64,000 bases of DNA from Hirudinaria manillensis (lineage: Eukaryota; Annelida; Clitellata; Hirudinida; Hirudinidae). The notes below the pieces were generated by a model. That model did no database searches. It had not been told where the DNA came from and was given only the letters and a program-made list of their open reading frames with translations. Below are positions 59,008 through 64,000 of the stretch, in pieces. Every line of letters starts with the position of its first letter. Position 1 is the stretch's first letter. The DNA lies in contig CM067533.1 of NCBI GenBank assembly GCA_034509925.1, positions 6,055,035 to 6,119,034 on the forward strand, given 5' to 3'. The position numbers and the translations under genes were made by a program.

Positions 59008-60119
59008 CTATTGTTGTTGTTGTTGTTGTTGTGAAATTAGGAATTCTTTATTTTTATGGATATGACGTTTTCACATGTTCAAATAAATAATTTTCCAAGA
59101 ACAGTCAAACACGTCTCGATATTAACAAGTACAGGAGTCCAATTTTTAAGACCTCGGATGAACCTGGCAGACATACAGGTGAACATCAGAGTGTGAAATC
59201 CTCAATCATTTTACGACTGCGTGTTTAGACCGCATACATCGAGTGTGGCTGATCATGAAATTTCACACCTAAAGACAAAATAATCCCCGCCAAAAGCCCT
59301 TTGCACCGAGCAGACGACACGTCCCCAAACAACTGAAACAACTGAAGAGCGACTGTGAACAAAATGCAAACACATTTCGACAAAACGTGAACAGCTACGG
59401 GCAAAAAATGTACCCAATGCACTCCCTGGGATACTTAATCAACGCTGCTTCATCAATTTTAATTACTTTGCAAAATGTTATTACTTACTTTGATGATATT
59501 TCTTCAATTTTTAAGTCATTTTAGGCATTTTAAAAGGTTTTTCATGAGGAAATATTTTAATTCCACAAAAAATGGGATCAGTTAATTGCCAACATAACCA
59601 GCCATATTTTCTTATATTTGTTTTGAATAGAATTACAAATAATTGAAATTATTTAATATTGGAACGGCTGCAATTTAGAATATTTAAAAAATAAATAAAT
59701 AAAATCAAATAAGGAGGAATTAACACTGATTGTCTATTATTATTATTATTACTCTGTTATTTTAGTCTGACGTGAAATTATTCTCATTTAAAAAATTTAA
59801 ATATACAATTTTTTAAAATTCCATTTTCACAAAATAATTGAATCATGAATATTAAATCTCGGTTTCACTGGTTTATATAATTCTTTAAAAAAATAATAAT
59901 AATAATAAAAACATAAAATACAGGACAAAAAAAAAAGAAAGTCCTTTGAAAAAGAGTCATGAATATGTTATGAAAGGTCCCTTTGAGTACTTCATGATCC
60001 CCATTAAAAAAGTACCAAGTACTCAGAATAACTTTCCAAAATGTCTTACGGCTGGAAAATCCGGAATAATAGGCCTGCCATGTACAGCTGTACACGTGTT
60101 CTACCCGCTGTCATTCGAA

Positions 60120-60330
60120 AATAATTAATTAATTAATTCGCAATGAATAATTAATAATAATTAAATAATTAATAATAATAGCAAATTAATAATAAATAAC
60201 TAATAATTAATTAATTCGCAATAAATAAATAAATAATATTAATTAATTATTATAATTATTAATTATTTATTAATTATTTATTATTATTATTTATTAATTA
60301 ATAATTATTAATTAATTAATTAATTAATTC
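60120..60330. repeat. AT-only low-complexity block (ATTA)n
   Basis: About 200 bp of nearly pure ATTA/TTAA/AATAAT with two TTCGCAAT interruptions in direct orientation, capable of extensive self-pairing. Confidence 0.85.
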
Positions 60331-62194
60331 GCAATGTTTTGTAAAATTTCTTTGGGATTGAAAAACATTTTTTAAAAATTTCTGGTCAATTTCAATACAG
60401 GACTTACAAACGGACTATTATTTTCCAGCCTTTTTGGAGATAATTATACTTTTCATTTACACCGTATTATTTTCGTGCAGCCAAAATAGATTAATTTCAA
60501 TGAAAGGAAAAACTTCTTTTTAAATTTTGAATTAAAAAAAAAATTAAGGAAAAACTGGAAAAGTCTCGCGATGACCTGCTCCTAATTTCCCTGGTCGCTC
60601 TAGGGTCAAATTCCTCTTTTAAGAACAGTTTTTTCTTCACAGCCGATTGAAATGCAAAATGTTTTATTTGTTGCATCGGTTTTAAATAACGAACGATTTA
60701 AACAATTTTCTAAGGGAACAAATTCTTTTCTTTTTTCAAGAATCGTGTGCCTGTACTGCAACAATTTGTCCTTGTACGGTATGTGGCCACGTGATGTTTA
60801 TCATCGCATGACGAAGTTTGTTGCGAACAGATTTACGAATATTTTCGATTTCTAGAGATTTTTGTGGAAATCAGTTTTAGTTTTGTAGGAGAATTAAAAA
60901 TTACAATCAAGAAAATATAAATAATTATAAAAAATAAAATTACTAAAAGCACAAAAGAAATGCCATTATGACACAGCAATTAATGGCTCTGCACAGTCTG
61001 GCCAGCCTTTAAGTCCAATTTGGATGCCGTCCAGGAGAGATCTAAAGTCAGAAAATTACGACCTCCTCGTCATATCTGCTTTCTTTTTCCAATTCTTCTT
61101 TCATTTCAAATTCTTCCAGTAACAAAATGGTCGACCCTTTGGCACCGTCATCGACGGCCATGCACCTCCCACCTCGAAGTGATTGGTTCGATTGAGGTTC
61201 ATCGGGATACATCACTTAGTTACTTGTGAGTGACAATCCGTCACACGTAGCCACGCCATGATCTATCGAGGAAAGACAAACCCGGTAAGAAGCATTTAGA
61301 TAAGGGAATCATGTCTCGTGACACGTTGCAGTGGTAAATAACTTTCACCAATTTCTTAGGCAACTTCTTCTCCATCTTGCATCATCAGATTGGATTTTGT
61401 TTCTCAAAATAGTTCTCCATTTCACACCTTGTCACCAACCAAAGATTGTTTTCGAAGCAAAGAATTTCAAGAGGAAATAGTGACTGATTCTTCACCTGAT
61501 TCACTTGTTTTGATTTTCCTTCCAAAACGTTCAACAACTCTATCTCCACTTTCTGAGAGGTTGAATTATTGAAACCAAATTCAAGATAAATAATAATAAT
61601 AATAATAATAATAAGAACAAATACTAATAATAATAATAATAATGTTACGTAGATGTTACACTTTCATTTATAAATTTTATGAATTAATAATTTTAGAAAT
61701 AATGAATGTACCGATCCAATTAAGGTTTAAACCATTTTATGTTTTATAATAAATACAAATTTCAGTGTTTTCAGTGAGATTTTAATGAGAATAATAATTT
61801 AAAATCTTTTATTAATTTAATCCAATTATTTCACAATTTACAAAGAAATTTAGCATTTAAATAAAAATTAAAAGTTTTAAAACGAAAAATTAAGAAAAAA
61901 CTCTTACATAACATAAATTCCCTCGAGGAATTTCATTTACAACGACCGTGATGCGCTCAAACATCTTGAAATTTTCATTCGAAACAAAAAAACATAGAAA
62001 ATTATTTCACACGCACAAATTCTTTTATTTTTTTGTTTTTGTTCACAGACGTTAAGGAATCCAGAAAAAAAAAAGAGATTTCACTTTCTGGGTCATGATT
62101 GCAAAGCTTGACCTTTCATTTACCAACCCACTGCTGCCATCTGGCGGCATCTGCAGCAGATATTTTTCCACTCCTAAAACCGTTCGTAACATCC

Positions 62195-62282
62195 AATCAT
62201 CCATCCATCCATCCATCCGTCCATCTATCCGTCCGTCCGTCCGTCCGTCCGTCTATCCATCCATCCTTCCTTCCGACCATCC
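62195..62282. repeat. (CCAT/CCGT)n microsatellite
   Basis: About 20 units in blocks of CCAT, then CCGT, then CCAT, then CCTT. Interruptions are clustered, as in arrays that grew by local duplication. Confidence 0.9.
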
Positions 62283-64000
62283 GTAACTCCGTCACTTCCT
62301 CACTGGCTGATGATTGTCGAGGGATTGTGCAGGTCATCAATCAGAGCATATCTTGGTTGTCAAGATTTTAAAAACGCTCGAATTCGTTTGTTTATTTAAT
62401 AAAATGTTTATTATTTATTTTAAAATTATATTTACATGCTGTGCATACATCTACAGATATTTAAAATATGATAAAATGGTTATTATGAAAATTATTAAGG
62501 TGAAAATTACAGATAAACGTTTTTCAAGCTCCTAACGTCGGCATCACACTCATCTTCATCATCCTCATAGTAGTCGTCATCGTCAACATAGTCATCACCA
62601 CCACCACCATCATCATCATCATCACTACCACCAACATCATCATCATCGTCGTCGTCGTCATCACCATCGTCATCGGTGGGGCAATAAAACTCTTGCAGTT
62701 AATATTTGATGAGAACTCGAGTGAAACAACCTGTTATAGAACAGATTTAATGGCCTTATAAGGAAATGTCAAGGTCACTCCAAGTCGGACGAGGTAATAG
62801 TTAGAACGTTCCCCGTCTTATCTTGCCTTCTGATGAGCCTTCAAATGGGTACATTAAACTATAAATAATTTTTAATTTTAATTTATTTTATTTCTCTCAT
62901 TCGTTCAAGAATTCATAATTATACTTAAAAAACCGAATATTTCGTTGTTTTTTTTTTATTTTTATCTTTTTGGTGCCAACAATGGCCGGAAACGGGATCA
63001 TTAGACTTTTGATTGGTTCTGAGAAAATTCTCGGCAACCAATCAAAAGAAAGGATGCAAAACACGTGACGTCGCTTCGAAAAAGGAGCAGATAAAAGAAT
63101 CGAATCAATACATGGATCTGCAAATAATCGATTCTGACGCTGACGATGACAGTGATTGTGATGATGATGATGATGCTGAAGATAGCGATGATGATGATGA
63201 TGACGAAGATAGCGATGATGATGATGATGAAACGATTGACAGAATCACTACTTTTGTCATCATCTTTCCAGTAACCACGGAAATCTCAACTTGTGGTCGC
63301 CATATCAACGCCAAATAAACAACAGATTTCAAGTTTGGAAGTGTTTCCACGTCCATTCATCATTTCCGGAAGAATTGACCGATGAAATGAATGCTACAGC
63401 AATTGCTTGCCTGATGATGGATGCAAACACGGCCATGATAGTAGTCTTACGTAACGCCATGTTAGGCATAATTAACATAATTAATGTAACAATAGCAGTT
63501 ATTATAATTATTTAAATATTCATGTCAACAAAACAACTTAGCAATGTTTGTAATTTTGACGCAAACTATGATACAAATATAATTGTTTATTTATATAATA
63601 AAATTTCATAAATATAATAATTATCTATATTTATATAATAATTTAATTTAACATAATAATTTTAATTTAAATAAAATATTGAAAGTTTTTTAATTGTTCT
63701 TCCTTTCGAAGTGAACCTATAGACACAGTTTTTTGTTTGAAGAGGGAATCGATACAAACGAGATACAAAGTCATTCAAATATTCTGCAAGTGTTGTCTCT
63801 GTTTTCCGTGATATAATATATCGCTCGTTTTTTAATTAATTTATTAATTAATTTATTATTAATTAACCAACAAATGTCTTGAAATGTCTTTATATTCAAT
63901 TAATAATCACTTAAATAACGCATTCATGTAAGTTATTAACGATGCCAATGATACAGCATATTTATGTCATTTATGGCGATATTTATTGATTATTATTATA

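Larger units (their letters stand above)
59008..64000. other. Repeat-rich region without a convincing gene
   Basis: Holds (TTG)n at 59012-59032 next to the Ig exon, TAA/ATTA-rich DNA at 60120-60330, (AAT)n at 61590-61645, (CCAT/CCGT)n at 62195-62280, (CAT/CAC)n at 62555-62670 and (GAT)n at 63135-63235. Two hydrophobic, signal-peptide-like frames on the minus strand (59269-59422, no ATG; about 63395-63465, with ATG) could be leader exons of the Ig gene, but neither is well supported. Confidence 0.5.

Noticed and set aside
63395-63478. Minus-strand frame starting MPNMALRKTTIMAVFASII, like a signal peptide
   Set aside because: The available donors (GTAGCA, GTCAAT) do not give the phase 1 needed by the first Ig exon, so the link is unsupported.

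Overview
This is a spliced, AT-rich animal nuclear sequence. Bases between genes and in introns are mostly A/T, introns are GT-AG, and tri-, tetra- and pentanucleotide microsatellites are very common. The proteins are metazoan: HIRA, TMEM70, a protein 4.1 family member, D2HGDH, fascin, a sperm-tail PG-rich repeat protein and an immunoglobulin-superfamily protein. An invertebrate bilaterian is the best fit. I cannot place the phylum from sequence alone.

Layout. 1-598 is a (GTGA)n array. 3388-11215 (+) is a complete 26-exon HIRA gene (1007 codons, unbroken frame), followed by a two-exon TMEM70-like gene (12056-12838, +). 15061-16512 (+) is an intronless gene for a Ser-rich protein ending in an alpha-crystallin (small heat-shock) domain. 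19064-27975 (+) holds a protein 4.1-type FERM gene. Its large intron is occupied by a near-intact RLE-type non-LTR retrotransposon (23184-27062) sitting in a (TAA)n(CAT)n microsatellite. The FERM gene has a one-base frame problem in exon 4 and no recognisable exon for the second half of FERM lobe F3. 29907-32137 (+) is a complete seven-exon D2HGDH gene of 500 codons.

The right half is less dense. 34090-39944 (-) is a four-exon gene model for a roughly 130-residue protein with a CS/p23-like fold signature. 43016-43468 (-) is a possible two-exon micro-gene. 45173-48652 (+) is a complete six-exon fascin (511 aa) whose exon-5 donor site is tandemly repeated five times. 49069-51635 (+) is a complete six-exon sperm-tail PG-rich repeat (ODF3/CIMAP1-like) gene of 224 aa. 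52700-59007 (-) carries five in-phase exons of an Ig-superfamily receptor or adhesion protein whose 5' and 3' ends I could not find. 59008-64000 is repeat-rich with no convincing gene. Short 3' tails of other LINEs occur at about 7003, 7765, 42395 and 53575.

The genes do not form a pathway. They are ordinary neighbours covering chromatin assembly, mitochondrial assembly and metabolism, and cytoskeleton, adhesion and cilium functions. The parts most worth checking are the retrotransposon and its microsatellite target, the damaged FERM gene, the repeated fascin splice site, and the two small proteins with Hsp20/CS-like folds.
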